From Sternotherus odoratus (Eukaryota; Chordata; Testudines; Kinosternidae), in assembly GCA_032164245.1 (NCBI GenBank), contig JAVMKO010000002.1, forward strand, positions 183,712,920 through 183,776,919: 64,000 bases of DNA, read 5' to 3'. Made by a program: the position numbers and the translations under genes. Position 1 is the stretch's first letter; every line of letters starts with the position of its first letter. Below are positions 23,177 through 33,362 of this stretch, one piece after another. The notes beneath the pieces were generated by a model. The model was not told where the DNA came from. It saw nothing but the letters and a program-made list of their open reading frames with translations, and did no database searches.

Positions 23177-24499
23177 ATGGAGCCCGCTGATGCCACGGCT
23201 GCAGTAATGGCCGTTGTGAGGACCTCGAGCACGGTTGCGGATTTCATGCTGTACCGTCTGCAGAGGAATGCGATCCGGGGAGAATTGCGCTTTCTGGAAC
23301 CCGACGACAGTGAGGAGGAGATGGACGAGGACGTGCACAGCAGGGACGATGGGGACACTGACGTTTTTGGAAGTGGGGCGACTGACAATCTGTCAAATTT
23401 GGTGGCAATGGGGCAGGCTCATGCCATCGAACGCCGATTCTGGGCCAGGGAAACAAGCACGGACTCGTGGGATCGCATAGTGCCGCGGGTCTGGGATGAT
23501 TCCCAATGGCTCAGAAACTTCCGCATGCGAAAGGGCACCTTCATGGAACTTTGTGACTTGCTTTCCCCGGCCCTCCGGCGCGAGAGTACCAGAATGAGGG
23601 CGGCCATCACAGTTGAGAAGCGAGTGGCGATAGCCCTCTGGAAGCTTGCAACGCCAGACAGCTACCGGTCAGTCGCGAATCAGTTTGGGGTGGGTAGGTC
23701 TACAGTGGGCTTTGCTGTGATGCAAGTAAGTAGGGCAATCGTCGAGCAGCTGCTACCCAGGGTTATAAACCTCGGAAACCTGCAAGCTACAATAGATGGC
23801 TTTGCCGCCATGGGATTCCCTAACTGTGGTGGGGCTATAGATGGGACTCATATCCCTATCCTGGCACCGGACTACGAGGCCGCCGAGTACAGAAACCGGA
23901 AGGGATATTATTCAATGGTCATGCAAACAGTGGTTGACCACAAGGGACGTTTCACCGACCTGTACGTGGGGTGGCCAGGAAAGCTTCATGACGCTCGTGT
24001 GTTCAGGAACTCTAGGCTTTTTAGACAGCTGCAGCAAGGCAATTTCTTCCCCAACCAGAAAATTTCCGGGGGGAGGGGTGTCGAAATGCCGATCGTTATC
24101 ATTGGTGACCCAGCCTACCCCCTAATGCCCTGGCTTATGAAGCCCTACACAGGAGCCCTGGACAGGGGTCAGGAGCTGTTCAACTACAGGCTGAGAAAGT
24201 GCAGAATGGCCGTAGAGTGTGCATTTGGCCGTCTGAAGGGGAAATGGCGTTCGTTACTGATTCGCTCAGACATCAGCGAGAGAAATATCCCCATTGTTAT
24301 TGCTGCTTGCTCTGTGCTCCACAATGTCTGTGAGAGTAAGGGGGAAACATTTATGGCGGGCTGGGAGGCAGAGGCAAATTTACTGTCTGCTACTTACCAG
24401 CAGCCAGACAGCAGGGAATGTAGAAGAGGGCACCAGGCCGCGCTGTGCCTCAGGGATGCCTGGAAAGACAGTTTTATGAGTGCCCGACATGGCGTTTGA
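23177..24499 (+). CDS. HARBI1-type DDE transposase, Harbinger B, 440 aa
   Basis: This nuclear enzyme excises and inserts the element at TNA sites. The single open exon starts at the ATG at 23177 (MEPADAT), conserved with copy A. An acidic region covers residues about 41-65 with one SRDDGDTDV unit (three in copy A). An HTH-like segment lies near 162-184 (SYRSVANQFGVGRSTVGF). The catalytic triad candidates are D222 (GGAIDGTHIPI), D272 (GWPGKLHDARVF) and E347 (VECAFGRLKGKWR), with a conserved GDPAYPLMPW near 310-319. The C-terminal conserved block IAACSVLHNVCE lies near 376-387. The length is usual for the family plus its N-terminal extension. AATAAA follows 80 bp after the stop. No stop, frameshift or missing catalytic residue is seen, so it may encode an active enzyme. 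Activity is not shown by sequence alone. Confidence 0.95.
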   Translation: MEPADATAAVMAVVRTSSTVADFMLYRLQRNAIRGELRFLEPDDSEEEMDEDVHSRDDGDTDVFGSGATDNLSNLVAMGQAHAIERRFWARETSTDSWDRIVPRVWDDSQWLRNFRMRKGTFMELCDLLSPALRRESTRMRAAITVEKRVAIALWKLATPDSYRSVANQFGVGRSTVGFAVMQVSRAIVEQLLPRVINLGNLQATIDGFAAMGFPNCGGAIDGTHIPILAPDYEAAEYRNRKGYYSMVMQTVVDHKGRFTDLYVGWPGKLHDARVFRNSRLFRQLQQGNFFPNQKISGGRGVEMPIVIIGDPAYPLMPWLMKPYTGALDRGQELFNYRLRKCRMAVECAFGRLKGKWRSLLIRSDISERNIPIVIAACSVLHNVCESKGETFMAGWEAEANLLSATYQQPDSRECRRGHQAALCLRDAWKDSFMSARHGV

Positions 24500-24578
24500 G
24501 AACCTGCTCCCTTGCTCTGCTCTAAGCCTGCTGTCCTTGCACCCTCTTTCCCTCCCCCCTCCCCATGCTTGCAGAGGA

Positions 24579-24616
24579 AATAAATTCACTGTTTTAAAAA
24601 TCATGGTTCCTTTATT
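24579..24616. terminator. Opposed poly(A) signals, Harbinger B
   Basis: AATAAA on the plus strand (24579-24584) lies after the transposase. AATAAA on the minus strand (24611-24616) lies after SANT exon 2. Only 26 bp separate them, as in copy A, so this tail-to-tail layout predates both insertions. Confidence 0.8.
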
Positions 24617-24769
24617 GCTTCATCAGAAATACAAATACAGGGGATCACTGTCATGGTAGCCTGGAAGGGGTGGGTGAGGAGGGAAACCAGCAGTCGCACT
24701 GGTGGAGGAGTGGACAGAGGAGGGGGGGAAGGAGGGAGAGGAGGGGGGCCAAGACACAGCAGCTTTTTA

Positions 24770-25260
24770 AAGTTTTCAGAGAACCTCAGCTTGCTGTTGC
24801 TTGTGCTGGCTTGTGGGGTGGAGTGGGTCGGTCCAGGAAGCTTGCCCCCCCCCGGGTTCTCACCCTGCGTTTGGGTGGGGAAGCTGAGTTGGGGAGGGGG
24901 GGAGGTGGTTACACAGGGGCTGCAGAGGTGATCTTTGGCCCTTCCCCACCAGAGAGCGCAGCATGTTGCTTTGGTCCTCCATTATACAGAGCAAAGCATC
25001 CATGCGTCTTTCTTCACGGTCCTGTCGCTGCAGCCACATTTCTTCCCTCTTTTCTGCTGCCTGCCTTGACTGTAGCGCTGATTCTAGCCTTGACTGTATC
25101 AATCTTTCCCTCCATTCCATCTGGCGGGCTGCCTCGGCACGCGAGTTCTCCAGTAGTTCAGTGAACATATCATCGTGCGTTCGCGTTTTCTTTTTACGCT
25201 TTCATATCTGCGATGCACGGCGGGAGGAGCAGGACGGGGGATTCTGAGATAATTGTTCAT
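24770..25260 (-). pseudogene. Harbinger B SANT protein, exon 2 (degraded)
   Basis: On the minus strand the acceptor CATTCGCCCACAG ends at 25261. The frame joined to exon 1 meets a TGA about 60 bases in (near 25200). In another frame the conserved coiled-coil part reads on: MFTELLENSRAEAARQ, then WRERLIQ, an E-K-R-E-E-M run, MEDQSNMLRSLV and a proline-rich tail. A T lost near 24768, relative to copy A, removes the natural stop. The exon keeps its identity but cannot make a full protein. Confidence 0.75.
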
Positions 25261-25639
25261 CTGTGGGCGAATGTGGGCAAAGAAAGTTTGAAAGTTATGA
25301 GACAGATACATTCAAGGTTATGAGACAGACGCAGTCTCGGACGGTACACAATGGGAGTACTATGCCATTTGCAACCTCAGTATTCAGAGGCCTGATATGA
25401 TTTCTGTACAAGGTCATGTTCTACACCTAAAAGTGACTGACTAGCTCACAGAAAAGTCAGAGCATCTCAGACACATATGCGTGCCTCAGCCCAAGACGGC
25501 TTCTGAAATCACCGTGCAGCCGGCCATGGTAAGTTAAAAGCAGCACTTGCATATTGTAGAGTAACCCCACCCCCTTCCCCCCACCGCGTGGCTCCCACTG
25601 AACCGCAAACTGCAAAACAAAGCCCAAAAATCTCTCACT

Positions 25640-25850
25640 AACGGCTAAGGGCTGGTTGGGGATCTTCAGCGGAGGCAAACCGCTTGCAGACTGTTCAGAT
25701 TCCCTGCTAGCTACCGCTTCGGGCTGGGGGGGAGGGGGTTGGGTGCGCGTTGGATCTGAAGCAGAGGCAAACCACTTGCAGACTGTTCAGATTCCCTGCT
25801 AGCTACCGCTACAGGCTGGCGGGGAGGGGGGGCGGGTGAGTGTTTTGGGG
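25640..25850. repeat. GC-rich tandem repeat in Harbinger B, about two units of 92 bp
   Basis: The complement of the copy A unit appears as GATTCCCTGCTAGCTACCGC, ending near 25718 and again near 25810. Each is preceded by AGGCAAACC-(G/A)-CTTGCAGACT and followed by a G-rich spacer. Unit number differs from copy A. Confidence 0.8.
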
Positions 25851-25948
25851 GGGGGGGCGGTTGGTCGGTCTTCAGCAGAAAAGATTACTTTGCAGCTGGG
25901 AATCTTTATCTCCCTACTAATTGCAGTCCGTATTTCAAACAGGCAACC

Positions 25949-26239
25949 ATGAATGACATCACTTTGCTTAGAATTTCTCAGAGAGATAGAGAGAGCATGC
26001 TCCTTGCCTCCATGCAAAGTCCTGGTCCATTCGCCGCAATGCTAGCCTGCTCAATGATACCAGACTACTTACTACTTTCGTGGCGTGGGATGGTCTCCTA
26101 TCACGGGGGACCACATAAGGCGGGTCTCCCCAGAAATCTGGTGCGGAAGATTCATCGCTACCTCCTGGATAGCTTCATTGAAATGTCCGTGGAGGACTTC
26201 CGGTCAATCCCGGAGTATATTGACAGACTCTTTGAGTAG
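25949..26239 (+). CDS. Third Harbinger ORF, copy B, 96 aa, unknown family
   Basis: The small open frame lies inside the SANT intron, antisense to it and in the transposase direction. It starts ATGAATGACATC in fair Kozak context (GCAACCATGA) and ends EYIDRLFE-stop at 26237-26239. AATAAA follows at 26291. About 30 bp upstream is CTACTAATTGCAG, which resembles a branch site next to an acceptor, and AAACAG lies directly before GCAACC; so it may be the last exon of a spliced gene. Residues 31-57 carry MLACSMIPD and SWRGMVSYHGGPHK. It has no signal peptide, membrane span or zinc-finger pattern. The same frame is fully collinear in copy A. I recognise no family. The pairwise difference pattern (16 replacement codons against 4 silent ones) does not show selection, so coding status is open. 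Confidence 0.6.
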   Translation: MNDITLLRISQRDRESMLLASMQSPGPFAAMLACSMIPDYLLLSWRGMVSYHGGPHKAGLPRNLVRKIHRYLLDSFIEMSVEDFRSIPEYIDRLFE

Positions 26240-26290
26240 AAACTGACCAGCAATGAAAGCACGCTAAGTCCTTAGGGCAAGTTAACCATT

Positions 26291-26296
26291 AATAAA
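26291..26296 (+). terminator. Poly(A) signal of the third Harbinger ORF, copy B
   Basis: AATAAA 51 bp after the stop of the 96-codon frame, in the same position as in copy A and still within the SANT intron. Confidence 0.6.
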
Positions 26297-26349
26297 TGCT
26301 TCCTTTAAAAAATCACGCGTCATGTAATCCCTTAAAAAGAAACACTTAC

Positions 26350-26902
26350 CCCCCTGGGAGGCTTGGGAGGGTGCTGGCTGCAGGGTGATAAACAGCTCCT
26401 GGCTGTCTGCTAACACAGTTTCTCCGCTGGCCTCCTGCTGCTCTGTGAAATTTCCCTCCTCCTCATTGTCGTCCTCATCAGAATCAGTCTCGTCCCTGAT
26501 GATTATCCCATCGGTGGAGTCCACGCAGACCGGTGCGATGGTGGTGGGGGCACCCCCCATTATCTGATTTAGTTCATTGTAGAACCGGCATGTCTGTGGC
26601 GCACCCCCTGATCGTCCGTTTGCCTCCTTGGCTTTCTGGAACGCTTGCCTCAGCTCCTTAATTTTCACGCGGCACTGTTGGGCGTCCCTGCTGTGGCCCC
26701 TTTCCAGCATGGCCTTGGAGACTCTTCCATATGTGTTGGCATTCCGTTTGTTGTTGCGTAGTTCCAACATCACGGATTCCTCTCCCCAGATAGCGATGAC
26801 ATCCAACACCTCACGAGTGGACCATGCTGGAGCTCTTCTCCTCTGGCTGGTCTCCAGGGCAGCTGAGCTCTACATGGAGTCTTGTGATGCTGAGCTCTGC
26901 AT
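26350..26902 (-). pseudogene. Harbinger B Myb/SANT-like protein, exon 1 (early stop)
   Basis: The ATG at 26902-26900 matches the copy A start (MQSSASQ). Codon 11 is TAG (26872-26870), where copy A has ATG. After it the frame stays open through the SANT domain (LDVIAIWGEESV, QCRVKIKELRQAF, TCRFYNEL) and the acidic region to the conserved donor (G|GTAAGTG, exon end 26350). An alternative downstream initiation cannot be excluded but would cut the domain start. Sequence otherwise closely follows copy A. Confidence 0.85.
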
Positions 26903-27330
26903 GGCGGCTTGTGCTGCTGATTGCTCTGAATGGCGACTGAGCTGTGCAGGTGAGCTGGCCACGCTGACCAAACAGGAAATGCTATTCAAATGTTCCCGGG
27001 TCTTTTCCTGTCTACCTGGCCAGAGCAGCGAGTTGAGAGTGCTGTCCAGAGCGGTCACAGTGGAGCAGTGAGGCAGTCCAGAGCGGTCAGAATGGAGCAT
27101 TGTGGGACAGCCTCTGGAGGCTATTAATGTCAGTTGCGTCTTCACTAGTCCACAATCGACCTAGAGAGGTCGATTTTAGCACTACTTCTCTCATCAGGCA
27201 GGAGTTATAAAGTTGATTTTGATGGCCCTTTAAATCGACTTTAATGGCATGTATGTGAAGACAGGTACACGTTTAATTCGACTTAACGTCGATAAAGTCG
27301 ACATTAAGTCGTAGTGAAGACATGCCCTAA

Positions 27331-28369
27331 GACAGGTTGCCTAAACAGGCCAGCGTCTGCACTTTGCTTTCTCTCTGAAGGCTTACAAACAGTGCAATTG
27401 TAGTAGTTAAAAGTTATCACACAGGCCTCTATAAGCAAGCACCTAATTCTTATGGTGAAAGCATTAGAGAAAAAACATATTAAAAAATCAATAAAAGAAC
27501 CCCACACATGCTAATAAGCTTACCAGAAATCAGCTACAACAAGGGTTCTAGTAGGAGCCAGTTCTTCAAACTCCACAGAGGATATTCCTGTGGTTGCAAG
27601 TTCATAACAGCCTTAGCACAGAACAAGCACACTCACAAATATTGTAGTCTTTCCTTTATACAGCTTGGCCCTTTCATCTTCAGACTCTGGGGACAGGTAA
27701 TTAGCAGACAATGGTCCCCGTCTCCGGTCATAGCTTCAAAAGGCTGGGTTTTTGCATAATTGAAGGTTAGAATTTGCATTCGGCTCCCCCTTGAGATTCC
27801 CCAGACAAACACTTGATACTCTTTGTCACAAAAGTCTATTCTTGTAGCATCGCATTGACTGCACTTCCGACTTCCGAATTTTTGACATTTCCAGAATTGC
27901 CTCACTGATGGTGATTCTTGCCAGAGTTCAGCATTTTTAGATGTGTTATGTATTTCAATATGTTATCTGTCTGGAATAAACTTCTCCATGGACAGATTAT
28001 TGCATAATTGTCACTATGGGTGGCTTTACACCACCTGTGATTATTGGATCTAAACATTTACCCTAAACTCAACTATGCAAAGTATGTGAAAGTTCATAAC
28101 ATGTCATAATAATCTGATTTTGCCTGCCTAAAAATTAAACTTGGAAAATAGATCAAATTGTTTTCAATAAATAAATGTTATGAACAGGTGCAAGAAATCC
28201 AGACAAATTGAATTAGTCCAAACAAAAATGACCTTCTGATTTGAGTCACGGACTGCCGTAAGATCATACTTGGTAAACAAGAAAATGCGGGAACAAAGCT
28301 ACCTAAGCCAAGTTTGACTTTATGGAAATGGATTTAATTGGTGAACAAAATAATGAGGGTAAAATATGC
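27331..28369. other. Non-coding flank of Harbinger B
   Basis: Probable decayed repeat (ACAGGTTGCCTAAACAGGCC and following); no ends and no gene seen. Confidence 0.4.
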
Positions 28370-28880
28370 CACACACTAACTCCTTTTTTGGGTCCTTAAA
28401 GAGACTTTGAGGAGGAAAGAACAGACAGAGGCTACCGGACAGAGCTTTACTCTTATGGCTGCCACTCCCACCATCTCCTGGGACCCCTCACCTTCTTTGC
28501 CCTTCTCCTGACCAGACCAGGCCAGAGAGATGGATCCAGATACATCACCCCCCCTTCCAGCGCCAGCTGAGTCCCAACCACCACCTAGGATGAAATGGGA
28601 TCAGACTTTAACAGCAGTAGTAGCTGCAGCTCCATCCCTGCTCAACCATCTTCTTCTCTTTCCCCCCAAAAGGACAGCTATTACCATCTTTAATCCAGCT
28701 AAGAAACTATCAAACAAGGGGCGTTTCCATCTAAAAACTCTCTCCAGATAAAGGAAAAGGGAACCAGTAATGCTGTTAAAATGAAAACCTTACTTAATAC
28801 TTCATATTGTAAATGTTTTAGCTATTTTTCCTTCTTTTTGGTATCTTTAATAAAAGGTTAAAGGGATTTTAATAGTGTGT
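28370..28880 (+). other. Possible retrocopy or unclassified element with AATAAA
   Basis: The stretch has transcript-like composition: a C-rich start, a short ATG frame (28530-28751, 73 codons, no family recognised) and AATAAAAGG near 28847. It could be an unclassified retroelement end or chance. No target duplication found. Confidence 0.25.
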
Positions 28881-29987
28881 TTGCCATGGTACTAAGCAGG
28901 CTGAGATCTCCATATACCGAAACACAAACGTCATTGAACACTTCTTAATTTTGGACAGTAACTGGGCTACATTAACAACTTGGGCCCATGTAGTCCATCT
29001 AATACACCACACCCTCTTCTGAACATGTGTAGTGGCCATTGTTGGAGATGTAATACTGGACTACATGGAGCACTGCTTTGATTCATTATGACAATATCTA
29101 TGCTTCAGATAAATGGATATGTTAAAGAGCTGCAGCAATTTATCCCAGAATACAGCAAACTATGTAGCAGGGAATGTGAAACACAGAATATATGTCTTAT
29201 TGAAGCTTCCTTGTAATGAAAGACACAGTGTGGAGTCATTGACCTCCAAACAATATATTTTGTGGTGCCTGGTCTCATGTCTACCGTAAATAGAGCCGCT
29301 AGTATGTCACCAGTGCTAAAATTCTAGAATATTGGATTCGGATGGTTCTGTCAGTGCTTGCAAACAATCTTTGAATAAAGAAAACTGTAAAACAAATTGC
29401 TGACACCACGTATCAGGCTTTCATCATAAGATAAATCAACTAATTGGTTTATATAGCCATGGGAATGAATGAATGAACTGAACATTAAGTTTTTCAAACA
29501 GCATCAATATTAATAATATTTGCTTACATAATATTCTGCTGACCAACATGGGACTCATGCTAATTCTTTGCTGTGGGCAGTAGACCTAGCTCTGCCTGGA
29601 TGAGCCCACCTTCTTATATCAGCTGTAGAGGAGGAAATGAACAACCTGACTTCACTACAGCACACAACCACCATGCTGGTCTCCACTGGGCTGGGGGACA
29701 GGCGAAAAAAAGCCCTCCTCCCCTTTTGAATGGGCACACCGTATTCTCTGCCTTCCAAGAGGAGGGAGAAGAGTTACCACTCTTTTCCTAGCTTCAATAC
29801 AGTGTGAGAGGAAATGACCCTCAGACAGCCCTCTAGCATCTGTGGGAGAGAAAAGGTTCCCTAAAAACAGCCCCAACTAGTCTGCTTCTATGAACTTCAG
29901 GAGTGGCGCAACGCCCAGTGAAAGAAGTCAGTTGGAGCCCTTTTTTCACAGGATGACTCAAAAGATCCCAGAATCCCCATGAATAGT
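28881..29987. other. Non-coding stretch
   Basis: No gene or repeat recognised on either strand. Confidence 0.45.
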
Positions 29988-30125
29988 TTCATAGAGTTTA
30001 AGGTTAGATGGGATCAATAGATTGTGTATTCTGCTCTTCTGTATATCGCAGACCTTCAAATTTCACCCAGATACTCCTAACAGGAGCCCAGTAACTTGAG
30101 TTAGACTAAAGAATTTTAGTCCTCA
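29988..30125 (-). repeat. CR1-family LINE fragment
   Basis: The plus strand reads CATAGAGTTTAAGGTTAGATGG, then CTTCTGTATATCGCAG, then AAATTTCACCCAGATACTCC. This is the complement of a CR1-type 3' region. The following text to about 30550 may continue the same element or be unique. Confidence 0.55.
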
Positions 30126-30671
30126 GAAGACTAAATTATTATATGTCATGGACAGAGAACAGGAGAGACTGAGATGCCAGCCATGCTCAAGGCCCTTTCA
30201 ATGTCAGGGACCTGATTAGGTGAGGTTTGCCCACATGATCCTAGCAAGCAATCCAGTCTCTGCTGCAGCAGAAGTAGAAACCCCCATGAGTTTCTTGTCA
30301 ATCCAATCTGTGGGGAAATTACTTCCTGAATCCAAATATGGTGGTCAGTTTGATGCTGATCATGTGAACAAGATACACTAGCCATGCATCGGAGAAAGTA
30401 ATTTCTCTGTAACACTGGTCTTCCCCATCCAGTGTCCTGTCTGTAACTGTGGCCAATCCCTGATGCTTCAGGAGAAAATAATACATTTGGCCAATTATAC
30501 ACAGGAGAAAAAAAATCCTCATTGACTCCTACAGGAGATGGACTGAAGCATGAACTGTAATTGTAGCCATTGTCTTAATGCATTGCTGCAACTGTTATGA
30601 GCATGTTGTTGGCAATGCAGAGCTTCCTGTTCTCTCTATGGCCCATGATGGAAGGGAATGAACAGAGGAAT
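30126..30671. other. Non-coding stretch between two CR1 pieces
   Basis: No coding evidence. It may contain decayed CR1 sequence. Confidence 0.35.
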
Positions 30672-30725
30672 ACATAGATTCATAAACTCCAAAGTCAGAA
30701 GGGAGCACCATGACACTCCAGTCCA
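30672..30725 (-). repeat. Short CR1 3' end fragment
   Basis: ACATAGATTCATAAACTCC followed by AAGTCAGAAGGGAGCACC is the complement of the CR1-type terminal block, much diverged. Confidence 0.5.
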
Positions 30726-31490
30726 GCACACATAGGGCACAGAATTGGTTTTTATCTTCTAGGGTATGGTCTGGTAGCCTTCATCTAGTCATCTCCTGAC
30801 ATCCTCTGGGGACAGCTGACTAAATCTGTGCACTCCCTTCTAGATCTTTTAGGGGTGACTTCTCCCATCCTTGTCTTTGGGAAGACCAGCAAGTTGGGCC
30901 TTTGCAGATTCTTCCAGTAAGTATTTCCTGGGCTTTCCTGCCCCTTTGGTTGTATCACTAACTTCAATGGCCCACTCCTTCTGAAGCTAACAGCAAGGGG
31001 ATAAGGTTCTGGTGTCTTTTAGGGTGTTTGTTTCAGAAGGTCCTGAGGCCTGCTGAATGTAGTAGGGGTAGATGGTTTGTTCACATAGTGTTCAGATTCA
31101 GGGATCCAAAAATGTAATGAGTATCTGAATCAACAGACTGGTAATTAGTAACTAGTAGTTTTAAAGGTATTCATATTTTATTTTGTTATCATGGGTTTTC
31201 AGATTTGGACCTTGAAAAGACGACAAAGATTTAGGAACAAGCACTGTCACAATTATAAGATATTGTAGAATGTTAAATCCAACTACATAAAACAACAAAC
31301 CACTGTTTGCTTTTTAGTCAAGCAGATCAACTACACAGCACAGAACTTTAAAAACTCCCAGAATCACATATTTGAGGCCAATCTTGCCTTATTTTGTATG
31401 TTGTCAGCACTACAATAATAGAAATGTCAGATACTATGAATTTTGCTCTTTTTCAATTGAAGACCAGTGTCCTTGAAAAAACCTATCCAT

Positions 31491-31521
<31 letters not shown>

Positions 31522-33362
31522 TCAGTCCAAGTGGTTTGTTAGTTCCGATGAATGTGCTACAGAAAACCTTGGCTTCATTATCCAGCAATAGGGACAATCC
31601 TCTTCACCTGCAGATGGCTGGCCTGATTCTGTGGTTTTTTTACCCCAAGGCAAATCAAGGACAACGTCACTGAAGACAATGGATTTATGCTGGTGTGACA
31701 GGAATATCAGTGAGAGCAGAATCATGCTCACTTGCTCAAGGCTGTATAACTGAGAAAGAGAATCACTCTGCAAATGCTAGCAATTTTATACTGGTTACTT
31801 TCACAATTCTTTGGTTGTTAGAGTACATCTGCAATTCAAGGCTGCATGCAGGTCCACTATCAACATCATCAGATAGCTGCTGGTGAGAATGCCCTTTTGT
31901 CCCCCAGATGGTGACTGGAATACAAATGGGCAAACCTTCAGAGCTTCTGCAAATTGGTTTGCTTGGGGTGACAGGGAGAAGCCTGAATTTGTGAATAGTT
32001 ATCTAAGCTTTATCTGAATTTCTTTCAACTATAATACAGTGCTGCAGCTAATGCTAATGGAGCTTCTCAATGTAATGCATACTTGAGATCACTAGAGTGA
32101 GTTTGGAGAAGTCTGGTAGGAAATAAGATTTTGGAACCTGGGTCTATTTTGTGAATTAGGTTAAATCTAATGTAATCCTATCCACTGCTTGCTTCCTTCC
32201 GTCAAAACAGAACAATCAGGCTTGTCTCAGTTTTAGATGGGCCAGAAGAGTCAGGAAACATTTTTCTCATAATATTTCTGCCAGAGGCATGTAGCCTGTT
32301 TTGGGCTGGTTCACATTTCAGGCAAAAATTGAAATCCGTTTTTATGCCAACCAGCTTTCTCATTGCTCTGTCATTATAGGCCTAACTCTCCTTGAAGTCA
32401 ATAGAAAGACTCATTAACTTCAGCAGCAGCTGGATCTCAGCCTAAGACTGTTTGAAAAACTATTCCTGTTCCTGAGACATGACACCTAAAGTAGAATTCC
32501 AAGTTAATTTACTAGGTAAAAGAGACAGAAAAGCTTAAGACTATAGTATCTGCACTGTATATAACCCAGAGGAGGAGTAGCAAATTGAGCAATTTCTAAA
32601 CATGAAAAGAGCACCACAATTTATTAGGATCTCAGTTAAAAAGTAAAACCTCCTTACATCAAATTATGTACAGTGAATACACTCGTTTGAAAATTTTCAA
32701 GCCTTTATCAGGGAAGCAAATACATTTGTCTGCATATAATGACTTATCCTTCAGAAAATGAGGCTGAAAATAACCATTTTCAAACTGCAAAGTTTGCCAA
32801 AGCTTATTAGGATTCTTTTTGGTACAAGTTAATCTGCATGGAAATGAACTTTTAAAAAAAAAATCTGCATTTTCAAAGTATATTAACGGAAGTTATATGT
32901 GCTTTTTAAAAAACCCAAGCCCCCTTCCTGTTATATTATAAGCTTGTTCAGGCGTATTCAAAGTAATTTAAATTACAAAACATCTCTTCCAGTTGAATAA
33001 CAGCTTTCACCTTTGAATACCACTTCTCTACAATAGATCTTTCTAAAAATCAGTTTATTTTATGTAGTCCAGAACTATATTTCTTGGCATAGTCTGCTTC
33101 CAGTTTTAGCAGGGGAAATCTGGCCTTACTTTAGAAAATATGCATTTGCACCTTGATCTGATGCCTTTGCTGGTTCAGGACACCATTATTTTTTAAACTG
33201 TAGTTTATTTATTGTTATCAAATCAAACACCTTAACTTTTCTGAAACTACATTCCCTCAACATTCAGTATTTAAAATTATTTGAATAATCCCCCCCAAAA
33301 AGAAGAAATTAAATCAAGACATTAACAAATTGAAGAGTTTTGGCCTGAAGGAGTTGTTAGCA
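30726..33362. other. Non-coding stretch
   Basis: No gene seen. It holds an A run (31497-31521) with no retrocopy recognisable upstream, and short GAAGTCAATAG-type strings common in old reptile LINE relics (near 32390). Confidence 0.45.

Larger units (their letters stand above)
22816..27327 (+). mobile_element. PIF/Harbinger transposon, copy B, 4512 bp
   Basis: The ends are GGGTATGTCTTCACTAC (22816-) and the complement of GGGCATGTCTTCACTAC (-27327). A perfect TAA target duplication lies at 22813-22815 and 27328-27330. It carries the same three genes as copy A in the same relative order but sits in the opposite orientation. The transposase frame is uninterrupted. The SANT gene has an early stop in exon 1 and a stop soon after the acceptor in exon 2, so movement would need a SANT protein supplied from another copy. 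Strand is given by the transposase. Confidence 0.95.

Noticed and set aside
28530..28751. 73-codon frame with downstream AATAAA as a retrogene
   Set aside because: No homologue recognised and no A tail or target duplication; kept only as an unclassified stretch.
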